Part shown: positions 9,390-17,452 of the stretch, in pieces
Position numbering within the stretch: position 1 is the first letter of the stretch
Layout: the number at the start of each line of letters is the position of its first letter
Source: CAZSVI01 sp964610205
Lineage (GTDB): Bacteria > Bacillota > Clostridia > DSM-8532
Assembly (NCBI GenBank): GCA_964610205.1
Contig: CAZSVI010000028.1
Coordinates: 1-33,543 of the forward strand
DNA length: 33,543 bases
Reading direction: 5' to 3'
Notes under the pieces: generated by a model
Told to the model about the DNA's origin: nothing
What the model saw: the letters and a program-made list of their open reading frames with translations, nothing else
The model's database searches: none
Program-made: the position numbers and the translations under genes

Positions 9390-10781
9390 TCATTCCTCAA
9401 TGGGTGTAAGCGCCGCCTGGAAGTGACGGAGAATCTTTGGCTCCCATGTAATACGATAACCATGCCTGATAATAGATGCTCTTGCTTTGATTACAGCAAG
9501 GGCTTCAGCCACAATGTCCAGGTGAGCCTGTGTATAAACACGGCGTGGAATTGCTAAACGGGTAAACTCGAAGTTTGCATGAAGCTGTTCCCCTGTGTCG
9601 GGGTCATTGCCAAGCATGAATGAGCCAATTTCGCAGGTACGGATGCCGGCTTCTTTGTATAATTCAATGGCCAGTACCTGCGCAGGAAATTCAAAACAAG
9701 GTATTTGCGGAAACATCCTGGAAGCGTCAACAAACACACCATGGCCGCCTACTGGAGACTGAAATGGTATGCCGGCGTCATCCAGCCGGGAAGCAAGATA
9801 TTCCATCTGTCCAATACGGTATGCCAGGTAGTTTTCATTAATACCTTCATACAAACCAATAGCCATTGCCTCCATATCGCGCCCAGCCAAACCACCATAG
9901 GTGATAAAGCCTTCGTAGCTAATGCAATTGGCTTTGACCTTGGGAATCAATGGAGATGTGGAATCCCTGATACCGATCATACCGCCTATGTTGACAATGG
10001 CGTCCTTCTTTGCTGACATCGTGAACATATCGGCATAAGAGAACATTTTCCTGAGGATCTCTTTTATGGACATGTTCTTGCAGGCTTCCTCCCGTTGCTT
10101 CACAAAGTAAGCATTTTCAGCATAACGCGCAGCATCAATATGGAGAGGAATGTTATATTTTTTACTGATCCTGGAAACCGCCTCCATATTTTCCATAGAA
10201 ACAGGCTGCCCGCCTGCAGAATTATTGGTAATGGTCATGACAATCAACCCGATGTTTTCAGAACCATGTTTCAGGATAATTTTTTCCATTTTTGAAACAT
10301 CCATATTACCTTTAAAAGGTGCTCTGCATACAGGATTTTTTGCTTCCTCCACAATACAATCAATGGCGCGGGCGCCTGCTAACTCCACATGAGCACGGGT
10401 TGTGTCAAAAAACATGTTGGCAATAGCGTACTTACCCTTGCGCAGAAGGGCTGGGAAGAGAACATTTTCAGCTGCACGGCCTTGGTGTACAGGTTGAATG
10501 TAGTTATAATCAAAAATGTCTCTGCCGGCCTCTATCAGCTTGAAGTAACTGGAAGCACCCGCATATGCCTCATCACCTCTCATCATTCCTGCCCACTGCT
10601 CAGCACTCATTGCATTAGTTCCGGAATCGGTTAAAAGATCTATATAACAATCCTCCCCTCGCAGGTTGAACAGGTTATATTTTGCCTCTTTGATTCTTTG
10701 CACTCTTTCTTCCCGTGTAAGCATTTTAATGATTTCCACCATCTTAATTCTGAATGGTTCAGGAGCGTACCTTACTGCCAT
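9390..10781 (-). CDS. tnaA: Tryptophanase (tryptophan indole-lyase)
   Basis: PLP-dependent beta-eliminating lyase converting L-tryptophan to indole, pyruvate and ammonia. The ATG at 10781 follows GGAGGA; a TTG six codons earlier lies before that site. Product 463 residues, the usual length. Visible motifs are YIDLLTDSGTNAMS, the PLP lysine K259 in MSAKKDAIVNIGG, YGGLAGRDMEAMAIGLYEG and IPRRVYTQAHLD. Tyrosine phenol-lyase is the close alternative, but the residues favour tryptophanase: FFDTTRAH rather than FTTTRYH, CEIGSFMLG rather than the TPL arginine region, and H453 in EPKILRHF where TPL has phenylalanine. Its upstream neighbour is an orphan sugar permease; no tryptophan permease is adjacent. 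Confidence 0.85.
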   Translation of the reverse strand: MAVRYAPEPFRIKMVEIIKMLTREERVQRIKEAKYNLFNLRGEDCYIDLLTDSGTNAMSAEQWAGMMRGDEAYAGASSYFKLIEAGRDIFDYNYIQPVHQGRAAENVLFPALLRKGKYAIANMFFDTTRAHVELAGARAIDCIVEEAKNPVCRAPFKGNMDVSKMEKIILKHGSENIGLIVMTITNNSAGGQPVSMENMEAVSRISKKYNIPLHIDAARYAENAYFVKQREEACKNMSIKEILRKMFSYADMFTMSAKKDAIVNIGGMIGIRDSTSPLIPKVKANCISYEGFITYGGLAGRDMEAMAIGLYEGINENYLAYRIGQMEYLASRLDDAGIPFQSPVGGHGVFVDASRMFPQIPCFEFPAQVLAIELYKEAGIRTCEIGSFMLGNDPDTGEQLHANFEFTRLAIPRRVYTQAHLDIVAEALAVIKARASIIRHGYRITWEPKILRHFQAALTPIEE

Positions 10782-10924
10782 AACAAATCCTCCATCCAAG
10801 TATAATTTAACAGGATGTCAGGAGGAGGAAAGATTTGATATCCTCACAGCTTACATCCCTGATATAGCCCTCTCTTGGCCTCTATAAGCAAAGTCAAAAG
10901 TTTATTGGCCTTATTAAACATAGC

Positions 10925-10972
10925 GGTTTGTAAAGCTTGAATTTATACTTATTTTTCGAAGCTTTACAAATC
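10925..10972. repeat. Inverted repeat between the permease and tnaA
   Basis: Perfect 12-base arms TTTGTAAAGCTT (10927-10938) and AAGCTTTACAAA (10959-10970) with a 20-base spacer; two more outer positions pair if a G-U is allowed. It begins 10 bases past the permease stop codon. There is no strong U-tract, so it may stabilise or weakly terminate the permease transcript, or bind a regulator ahead of tnaA. Confidence 0.6.
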
Positions 10973-10981
10973 CCACTTCAA

Positions 10982-11926
10982 TTACCACAGGGACCATCCG
11001 ACAAATTTCTTCGCCAAACGGTTTGTTGTATACACAAGAATAAAGTTTACAACAGATTGGGTTAATCCTATGGCAGAGGTAAGAGAAAAACGCGCCTGCT
11101 CTATACCCAAGCGATATGTGTAAGTACTTATTACATCGCCAACCTCATAGACAAGCGGATTATACAGAAGGAATATCTGCTCAAACCCTATTGTAACTAT
11201 GGATCCAACTTGTAATACCAGCATCACTATAGCCATAGTCTTTATGCCGGGTAATGTAATATTCCATGTTTGTCTTAATTTGCCGGCTCCATCTATGCTG
11301 GCAGCTTCGTATAACTGAGAATCAATAGATGACAGAGCAGCTAAATAATATACTGCACACATTCCGAATCCCTTCCATATACCTGTAATAATGATTATTG
11401 GTCTAAAATATCCTGCTTTGGCAAGAAAATGAATCGGCTCAATATCCATAACATTCTTAAGAAACATATTAACAATACCTGTGCTTGGCGAAAGTATAGA
11501 TGTCGCAATACCTGCCGTAACCACCCACGATATAAAGTGAGGGAGATAACTTACCGTCTGAACCGTTTTTTTGAATTTGATGGACCAAAGCTCATTAAGA
11601 AGAAGTGCAAAAATGATAGGTATCGGAAAACCCACAACAATCTGCAGAATATTAATATCCAGCGTATTTTTCAAAACCCGCCAGAAATTACTATCCAGTA
11701 AAAAGTACTCAAAATTTTTAAGCCCTGTCCAGGAACTTTTAAATATGCCTAAAAATGGTTTATAGTCCTGAAAAGATATTACAATACCACAAAGAGGTAA
11801 ATAGTGAAATACAAAAACGATAAGAAATCCTGGTAATAAAAGCCCATAAACGGGAAGATCCCTTCGTCTATTGAAACCCCGGACTTTATTGATACTTGTC
11901 GGCAGACTGCCTGTATGTATTAACAA
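10982..11926 (-). CDS. ABC transporter permease, LplB/YteP type
   Basis: A 314-residue inner-membrane permease of a CUT1-type oligosaccharide importer. It starts at TTG 11926, eight bases after AGGAGG (11935-11940 on the complementary strand). The sequence shows RRRDLPVYGLLLPGFLIVFVF, HYLPLCGIVISFQDYKPF and the EAA loop YEAASIDGAGKLRQTWNITLP, all typical of LplB relatives. Such permeases are normally followed by an LplC/YtcP permease and a lipoprotein binding protein; here a palindrome and tnaA follow instead, so this gene is orphaned in the window and may be non-functional alone. Confidence 0.88.
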   Translation of the reverse strand: MLIHTGSLPTSINKVRGFNRRRDLPVYGLLLPGFLIVFVFHYLPLCGIVISFQDYKPFLGIFKSSWTGLKNFEYFLLDSNFWRVLKNTLDINILQIVVGFPIPIIFALLLNELWSIKFKKTVQTVSYLPHFISWVVTAGIATSILSPSTGIVNMFLKNVMDIEPIHFLAKAGYFRPIIIITGIWKGFGMCAVYYLAALSSIDSQLYEAASIDGAGKLRQTWNITLPGIKTMAIVMLVLQVGSIVTIGFEQIFLLYNPLVYEVGDVISTYTYRLGIEQARFSLTSAIGLTQSVVNFILVYTTNRLAKKFVGWSLW

Positions 11927-12175
11927 TATGGTTTCCTCCTGTCATTTACTGAAAAAGTCCAAATACCGTATATAATTTTTATGCACCGGTGGTGTTTATA
12001 TATCGCCGGTACGGAAATAATTAGTATCTACTTCAGCTTGCACATTATCGTTAGTTTACTATAAGAGTATAATAATGCCCGAAGCAGTTGATATAGTCCA
12101 TTTTGAGCTTTTTGAAATGTATATACCAACTGGCTTAAACTCTTGAAATTCATGTGCTTGATGGTACATTTTTCT

Positions 12176-12202
12176 ATTATATCACAAAGAGAAATTCTTT
12201 GT
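12176..12202 (-). promoter_or_regulatory. Possible -10 element with adjacent operator-like dyad
   Basis: On the minus strand TATAAT (12181-12176) is preceded by the inverted repeat ACAAAGA-5-TCTTTGT (12184-12202), which falls in the -10/-35 spacer. The -35 position (AAACAA) is poor, so an activator would be needed. It faces the permease gene about 250 bases away. Weak evidence. Confidence 0.3.
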
Positions 12203-12470
12203 TTATTGGTGTATACATTGTTAATGCAGTATTTTTAAGGATTGCAAGCCCAAATAATTTATTTTGTAGTAAATCACCCAGTGATGTCAATATTAGCCGG
12301 AAGTATTTTAGAAAATTATTAATGTCGTTCCGAGATGCGCGAACCTCCTTTTTTCATGCCTAATTATAATCTGGTTGGTCACCCATAACAATGTTGATTT
12401 ATTCAGGAGAAATATTATCATTTTGTTAAAAAGTTATAATAGCTAACTCTTTGGGGTAAATATTTATTAG

Positions 12471-12570
12471 ATAATGATTTTTCCTCTTTATAACGATTTG
12501 AGAGTAAGGCGCCAAATGATATGCCATATTTTAACTATATGATATAACTATTGTTAATCAGGTGTAATTT
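12471..12570. repeat. Dispersed intergenic repeat, copy 2
   Basis: The block 12471-12505 matches 4222-4255 almost base for base, and 12536-12570 (TATATGATAT then GGTGTAATTT) matches the second block of copy 1. The sequence before it is unrelated to that before copy 1, so the shared unit begins sharply at ATAATGATT. It lies 38 bases before the N gap, so whatever it precedes is not assembled. Confidence 0.7.
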
Positions 12571-12607
12571 ATATTCAAATAAGGGACATATGTATTTTTA
12601 AAATAAC

Positions 12608-12707
12608 NNNNNNNNNNNNNNNNNNNNNNNNNNNNNNNNNNNNNNNNNNNNNNNNNNNNNNNNNNNNNNNNNNNNNNNNNNNNNNNNNNNNNNNNNNNNN
12701 NNNNNNN
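12608..12707. other. Assembly gap (100 N)
   Basis: Exactly 100 unknown bases, the conventional filler for a scaffold join of unknown length. The two sides may not be physically close, and genes may be missing. Confidence 0.99.
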
Positions 12708-12720
12708 GAGACTTCATGGT

Positions 12721-12748
12721 GTTCCCAAATTAACCGGGGAACCTTTTT
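12721..12748 (+). terminator. Possible rho-independent terminator
   Basis: GTTCCC (12721-12726) can pair with GGGAAC (12737-12742), followed after one C by TTTTT (12744-12748). The U-tract suits + strand transcription, so it would end a gene hidden in the gap. The stem is only six pairs, so this is tentative. Confidence 0.45.
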
Positions 12749-12753
12749 ATATG

Positions 12754-13974
12754 TTACGTTGTTTTCTCCTGCTTGTTTTGGATATTATCGGGCTTGATGA
12801 ACAGATAAGCCGCCAGCGCTGCGGCCAAACCCGAACCCGCTAAAACCATGAAGGTAATTTTTGAGCCGGTGTTCATAAGCAAAGCAGCCAGCGGCGGTCC
12901 CACCGCAACCCCAAGCAGTCGTGCTCCGCTGAAAAAGGATGTTGCCGTTCCGCGGTCATCCTTTACAATACCTTCGGTAATCAGTGCATCCAAGCAGGGC
13001 AGTGTTGCTCCCAGCCCTGTTCCCGACAGTGTAAGAACCAGAATTATAAGAATCAGCCCGGACAGGAAGCCCACCCAGGGAAGTGTTATGGTTGCGGCAA
13101 GGAAACCGGTAAATATGATCCACTTCATCAGCTTCTTATCGGCATGAATCAGGTTACCGGTGATAAGAGACGTTGCACACAGGAATAACAGGGGGATGGC
13201 CAGGACCAGCCCCTTTTTCATGTCATGCATATGAAAATTGTCTTCCAGAATGGTTGACAAATAAAATAAATATGCAAACAAAACAAACATTACAATAAAT
13301 CCGTTAAAGAATATGGCGTAAAGCCATCGTCCTTTTTCCCCAAAGATTTGTTTCACTTTTTTAAAAAAGTCTTTTATTGTGGTCTTTTCAGATTTTTCAT
13401 TTTTGCCGGTCTTTACCCACAACATGATGAGGACGATGGAAACGCCCGACAGGACAGGTATGGCAAGGAAAGGAACAAACCATGCAATCAAACCCAGCGC
13501 CGATCCCAGAACAGGGCTTACAACTTTGCCGAAAGTGTTTGTTGTTTCGATAATACCCAGACCTTTGCTAACTTCGGTCTCCTCCCTGTATAAATCCCCA
13601 ACGGTAGGTATGACAACCGGAAACGCTCCCGAAGCTCCGATGCCCTGAACAACGCGTCCTATTAGAATTACGGTATAAGGGGTTTTCATAAGCCAGGAGG
13701 AAAGGCCTGATATGAGTCCTCCGGCTGCAACAACAACCAGGCATGGTATCATGACTGCTTTCCGTCCATAGCGGTCGGACAGAAAGCCGGCAACAGGAAT
13801 CAACAGGATGGACGCAATGGAGTAAACGGTTATAATCATGCTTGATTGAAATGTTGTAATATTTAATTCATTTCTTATTACAGGGAGAATAGGAATCAGC
13901 ATCGAGTTTGCCAGCGTCATCATCAGGGGAATGGACGCCAGCGCAACCAGATCGAGTTTTTTCTTTTGTGACAT
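12754..13974 (-). CDS. MFS transporter, multidrug-efflux type
   Basis: A 406-residue major facilitator with about 12 hydrophobic spans and an acidic/basic loop near the middle (KTGKNEKSEKTTIKDFFKK). The cytoplasmic loop after the second span carries the MFS signature GFLSDRYGRKAVM, and a motif-C-like stretch GLGIIETTNTFGKVVSPVLG follows. The start ATG at 13974 is preceded by ATGGAGGAAAC. It most resembles drug/metabolite:proton antiporters, but the substrate is not readable. It is divergent from the histidine operon with about 100 bases between its start and that operon's promoter. Confidence 0.88.
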   Translation of the reverse strand: MSQKKKLDLVALASIPLMMTLANSMLIPILPVIRNELNITTFQSSMIITVYSIASILLIPVAGFLSDRYGRKAVMIPCLVVVAAGGLISGLSSWLMKTPYTVILIGRVVQGIGASGAFPVVIPTVGDLYREETEVSKGLGIIETTNTFGKVVSPVLGSALGLIAWFVPFLAIPVLSGVSIVLIMLWVKTGKNEKSEKTTIKDFFKKVKQIFGEKGRWLYAIFFNGFIVMFVLFAYLFYLSTILEDNFHMHDMKKGLVLAIPLLFLCATSLITGNLIHADKKLMKWIIFTGFLAATITLPWVGFLSGLILIILVLTLSGTGLGATLPCLDALITEGIVKDDRGTATSFFSGARLLGVAVGPPLAALLMNTGSKITFMVLAGSGLAAALAAYLFIKPDNIQNKQEKTT

Positions 13975-14075
13975 ATGTTTCCTCCATACCGTGTTTTAAA
14001 ACAATCGTTTTACAGTATGCCCATTTAATAATCAAATATTGATCAATCCGACTGAATAAATTGTGGTAAAATCTA

Positions 14076-14104
14076 TTGACAGGGAGTGGAAACACCGATA
14101 TAAT
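14076..14104 (+). promoter_or_regulatory. Consensus sigma-A promoter of the his operon
   Basis: TTGACA at 14076-14081, a 17-base spacer, and TATAAT at 14099-14104: a perfect match to the housekeeping consensus. Transcription should start near 14111, giving a leader of about 50 bases to the hisZ GTG at 14162. No terminator-antiterminator pair or T-box motif is visible in that short leader. Confidence 0.9.
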
Positions 14105-14161
14105 ATTCGCATCGTTACTACATTGCTTTATCGAGATGAAGATGCAGAGAGGTGCAGTGAA

Positions 14162-15370
14162 GTGAAACAGTGGAATATTTATACTCCTGATGGAATGCAG
14201 GATATTCTTTTTGAACGGTGTTATGCGAAAAGGAACCTGGAAAACAGAATCCGGGCATTGTTCCTCCAAAACGGATACAGGGAGATTGAAACGCCCACGG
14301 TTGAATTTTATGATGTATTCTCCGGGGAACAAAGCCTGATTCCCCAGGAGCACATGTTTAAATTTACGGATCAGCAGGGCAGGATTCTGGTTTTAAAGCC
14401 GGATATGACAATTCCCATAGCCAGGGTCGCCGCCACAAAGATAAAAGACAACCTGTGGCCTGTAAGATGCTGTTATATTGGGAATACGTTTTCTTTCAAT
14501 GAATTGGGAGGAGGAAAACAAAAGGAGTTTACCCAGGCCGGTATTGAAATATTGGGAATACAAAGTCCCGAGGCCGATGCTGAGCTTATCGCCCTTGCAA
14601 TTCAATCCCTACAGCTTGCGGGGATAGAAGATTTTCAAATTGATATAGGGCAGGTTGATTTTTTCAAAGGTTTGATGGAGGAGTCGGGGATGTCGCCGCT
14701 TGAAACCGAGGAGGTCAGGGAACTGATTGATACGAAAGATTTTGTCGGAGTGGAGCGGCTGGTTATAAGTCGCCGTATCCCTGAGGAACTGAAGGAAATA
14801 ATCCTGAACCTTCCGAAATATTTCGGTTCCAAGGAACTGATTGATGAGCTTGAAAATAAAAACATAAGCGGAAAAGCGCTGAAAGCTCTGGAATATCTTA
14901 AAAAAGTACTAGCAATACTGGATGATTGGGGTTTTGGTGAGTATGTATCCATCGATCTTGGAATGGTTCAGAGTATGAATTATTACACCGGGATTGTTTT
15001 CAGAGGGTTTACATATGATATCGGTTTTCCGGTATTAAGCGGAGGGCGGTATGACAATCTGATTCAGAGATTTGGAAGGAACTGTCCCGCGACGGGTTTT
15101 TCTCTGGGGATAAATATGATTATAATGGCGCTGGAGCGCCGGGATAAGCTTTTCGGACAGCCAACAGGGGGATGCTTTGTTCTGTATCAGCCCGAAGGGA
15201 GAAAAAAAGCATACGGTATCCTCACTGAACTGAAGAAAAAAGGATGTATTGCCGAGTTGGACATATCCGGGATGGATATTGAAAGAGCAAAAGCCTATGC
15301 GAAAAACAAGGGAATGGATAAAATCCTTATGGTATTTGATGATACGAATACCGAAACGATCGGATGCTGA
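14162..15370 (+). CDS. hisZ: ATP phosphoribosyltransferase regulatory subunit HisZ
   Basis: A 402-residue HisRS-like paralogue without aminoacylation function that activates short-form HisG. I start it at GTG 14162: AGAGAGGTG lies seven bases upstream, and the farther ATG at 14063 lies before the promoter. Motifs are YTPDGMQDILFERC at the start, VLKPDMTIPIARVAAT, QAGIEILG and SGGRYDNLIQRFG. The last residues (DTNTETIGC) look short and unusual, and a palindromic element begins eight bases after the stop, so the natural C-terminus may have been altered. First gene of the operon. Confidence 0.92.
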   Translation: MKQWNIYTPDGMQDILFERCYAKRNLENRIRALFLQNGYREIETPTVEFYDVFSGEQSLIPQEHMFKFTDQQGRILVLKPDMTIPIARVAATKIKDNLWPVRCCYIGNTFSFNELGGGKQKEFTQAGIEILGIQSPEADAELIALAIQSLQLAGIEDFQIDIGQVDFFKGLMEESGMSPLETEEVRELIDTKDFVGVERLVISRRIPEELKEIILNLPKYFGSKELIDELENKNISGKALKALEYLKKVLAILDDWGFGEYVSIDLGMVQSMNYYTGIVFRGFTYDIGFPVLSGGRYDNLIQRFGRNCPATGFSLGINMIIMALERRDKLFGQPTGGCFVLYQPEGRKKAYGILTELKKKGCIAELDISGMDIERAKAYAKNKGMDKILMVFDDTNTETIGC

Positions 15371-15377
15371 TTTTTAT

Positions 15378-15467
15378 CAAACGCCCATAAGACTCCTGCC
15401 TCTGTAGGCGGGGGATAAACCAATTTCAGCTTTAGCAGTGGGTTTAATTCCCACTGAAGGGCGTTTG
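15378..15467. repeat. 90-base palindromic element, three-way-junction fold
   Basis: Three nested or adjacent perfect or near-perfect stems fill the hisZ-hisG gap: outer CAAACGCCC (15378-15386) with GGGCGTTTG (15459-15467); TCCTGCC (15394-15400) with GGCGGGGGA (15407-15415); and CAGTGGG (15436-15442) with CCCACTG (15450-15456). It has no coding frame. The GC-rich hairpins recall the right ends of IS200/IS605-type elements or a small palindromic mobile element, but this is from pattern only. It could also act as an RNA processing or stability element inside the his transcript. Confidence 0.65.
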
Positions 15468-15494
15468 CTAAAAATTGAAAAGGGGGATATGGAT

Positions 15495-16157
15495 ATGAGG
15501 TATTTAACAGTAGCCCTTTCAAAGGGACGGTTGACAGAACTCAGTATAGATTTTTTGGAAAGCGCGGGAATTGATTGCAGCGAATTGAAGGAAAAAACCC
15601 GGAAACTTATTTTAGCCGATGAAAAGAACAGGATACGTTTTTTTTTGGCAAAACCGGCGGATGTCCCTACTTATGTTGAATACGGAGCTGCCGATATAGG
15701 TATAGTAGGGAAAGATACACTTCTGGAAGAAGGAAGGAATCTATATGAGGTATTAAACCTGGGTTTCGCGGAATGTAAAATGTGTGTTGCCGGGCCAAAG
15801 AAACTGGAAGGGAACATGGATAATCTGACTATTACACGGGTAGCGACGAAATACCCCGAAATTGCCAAAGAGTATTTTCACCACAAACGACGCGAATCGG
15901 TAGAAATAATTAAACTGAACGGTTCTGTGGAATTGGCGCCGCTTGTGGGGCTTTCCGAGGTAATTGTGGATCTGGTGGAGACGGGAAAAACCCTGAGGGA
16001 AAATGGACTGGTAATACTGGATACAATTGCCGATATAAGTGCGAGGATGATTGTAAACAGGGTTAGTATGAAGATGGAAAGTGAACGGATTAATAATATT
16101 ATCAGGGATATCCGTAACAGAATTGTGAGCACGGGAGGAAAGAAGGCGGAGCAATGA
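15495..16157 (+). CDS. hisG: ATP phosphoribosyltransferase, short form (HisG)
   Basis: First step of histidine synthesis: ATP + PRPP to phosphoribosyl-ATP. The ATG at 15495 lies eight bases after AGGGGG (15481-15486); the ATG at 15489 is too close to that site. The 220-residue product matches the short form that lacks the C-terminal regulatory domain and needs HisZ, present just upstream. Motifs are VALSKGRL at the N-terminus, ADIGIVGKDTL, and the PRPP-binding DLVETGKTLRENGL. Its stop overlaps the hisD start (ATGA at 16154). Confidence 0.95.
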   Translation: MRYLTVALSKGRLTELSIDFLESAGIDCSELKEKTRKLILADEKNRIRFFLAKPADVPTYVEYGAADIGIVGKDTLLEEGRNLYEVLNLGFAECKMCVAGPKKLEGNMDNLTITRVATKYPEIAKEYFHHKRRESVEIIKLNGSVELAPLVGLSEVIVDLVETGKTLRENGLVILDTIADISARMIVNRVSMKMESERINNIIRDIRNRIVSTGGKKAEQ

Positions 16158-17452
16158 AAATATACCAATCCTCACAGGGGCAAACCGAACGGATTCTATT
16201 ACGGCTGAAGGAAAGAAACATTGAGGAACGTCCGGATGTCAGTGAAGCTGTTAAGAATATTTTAAATGAAGTACGTATAAGTGGAGATAAAGCATTATAT
16301 GACTTTACAAAAAAATTTGATAATGTGGAACTTGATGGTATTGAAACAGATAGAACCCTGCTTGATGAGGCTCTTGCCTCTTTAAGTCCGGAACTGTCCG
16401 CATCAATTAAGAAAGCTGCGGACAATATCCGGTCCTTTCATGAAAAACAGAAGGAAAACTCATGGTTTTCAACGGAAACAAACGGCGTGCTGCTTGGGCA
16501 GAAAGTAACGCCTCTGGAAAGGGTGGGCGTATATGTTCCCGGCGGTACGGCACCGCTTCCTTCATCGGTTCTTATGAATGTTATACCGGCAAAGGTTGCC
16601 GGAGTCAATGAAATTATTATGTTTACCCCTCCGGGTAGAAGCGGTACACCGAGTCCTGTAATACTGGCATGCGCGGTTATTGCCGGAGCGGACAGGGTTT
16701 TCCGGGTGGGGGGGGCCCAGGCTGTAGCGGCTATGGCTTATGGCACCGAAACGGTACCAAAGGTTGATAAAATTACAGGGCCGGGTAATATTTATGTAGC
16801 AACCGCGAAAAAGATGGTATTCGGGCTATGTGACATAGATATGATAGCGGGTCCCAGTGAAGTACTGGTGATAGCGGATGATACGGCCAGAGCCGATTAT
16901 GTGGCGGCGGATCTTCTGTCTCAGGCCGAACATGACACGTTATCCTCCGCAATACTGATAACGACTTCCGGAGTTCTTATAGACAGGGTAATGGCACAAA
17001 TTGAAATACAGACTGAAAAGCTTTCCCGAAAAAATATTATCATGGAATCGTTAAATAATTTCGGTATCATTATAAAGGTTAATGATTTAAAGGAAGCTGT
17101 GAAATTGGCAAACCGGATTGCTCCTGAGCATCTTGAGTTGTACGTTCAAAATCCTTTTGCGCTATTGGGGGATGTTAAAAATGCCGGAGCCATATTCCTC
17201 GGGGAATATACACCGGAACCTCTGGGAGACTATATGGCCGGGCCGAACCATATACTGCCGACAAATGGCACAGCCAGGTTCTATTCTCCATTATCGGTGA
17301 ATGATTTTACAAAAAAATCCAGTGTTATATCATATACAAGGGAAGCCCTGGCGAGCCTCCGGAAGGATATAGCCGTATTTGCCGAAGCAGAGGGACTTGG
17401 AGCCCATGCAAATTCCGTACGGATCAGGTTTGAGGAGGAAGACGATGAATAG
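16154..17452 (+). CDS. hisD: Histidinol dehydrogenase
   Basis: NAD-dependent zinc enzyme that oxidises L-histidinol twice to L-histidine. 432 residues, normal length. Motifs include VGVYVPGGTAPLPSSVLMN, RVGGAQAVAAMAYGT, KITGPGNIYVATAKK, AGPSEVLVIADD, SQAEHDTLSSAI and RIAPEHLELY, which carry the zinc and catalytic residues of the family. It starts in the ATGA overlap with hisG and its last eight bases overlap hisC, so translation of the three is likely coupled. Confidence 0.96.
   Translation: MKIYQSSQGQTERILLRLKERNIEERPDVSEAVKNILNEVRISGDKALYDFTKKFDNVELDGIETDRTLLDEALASLSPELSASIKKAADNIRSFHEKQKENSWFSTETNGVLLGQKVTPLERVGVYVPGGTAPLPSSVLMNVIPAKVAGVNEIIMFTPPGRSGTPSPVILACAVIAGADRVFRVGGAQAVAAMAYGTETVPKVDKITGPGNIYVATAKKMVFGLCDIDMIAGPSEVLVIADDTARADYVAADLLSQAEHDTLSSAILITTSGVLIDRVMAQIEIQTEKLSRKNIIMESLNNFGIIIKVNDLKEAVKLANRIAPEHLELYVQNPFALLGDVKNAGAIFLGEYTPEPLGDYMAGPNHILPTNGTARFYSPLSVNDFTKKSSVISYTREALASLRKDIAVFAEAEGLGAHANSVRIRFEEEDDE

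Larger units (their letters stand above)
11941..12607. other. Gene-free AT-rich stretch before the assembly gap
   Basis: About 670 bases with no ORF that has a ribosome site or a recognisable product. It should hold the promoter of the LplB-type permease. I see CACCGGTG at 11983-11990, a TATAAT-like hexamer on the minus strand at 12176-12181 next to a dyad at 12184-12202, and the second copy of the dispersed repeat at 12471-12570. No clear -35 element was found. Confidence 0.6.

Noticed and set aside
9390..10781. Tyrosine phenol-lyase as the identity of the beta-eliminating lyase
   Set aside because: FFDTT, CEIGSF and histidine in LRHF match tryptophanase; TPL has FTTTR, an arginine site and phenylalanine there.
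10844..10921. 25-codon ORF upstream of tnaA on the minus strand, possible TnaC leader peptide
   Set aside because: No ribosome site, no tryptophan and no Trp...Pro arrangement as in known TnaC leaders; not enough to call.
12154..12363. 69-residue + strand ORF in the gene-free stretch before the gap
   Set aside because: No ribosome site, no recognisable motif, and it covers the minus-strand -10/dyad signals; chance frame.
13868..14353. 161-residue minus-strand ORF spanning the MFS start, the promoter and the hisZ start
   Set aside because: It overlaps three well-supported features and has no motif; shadow frame.
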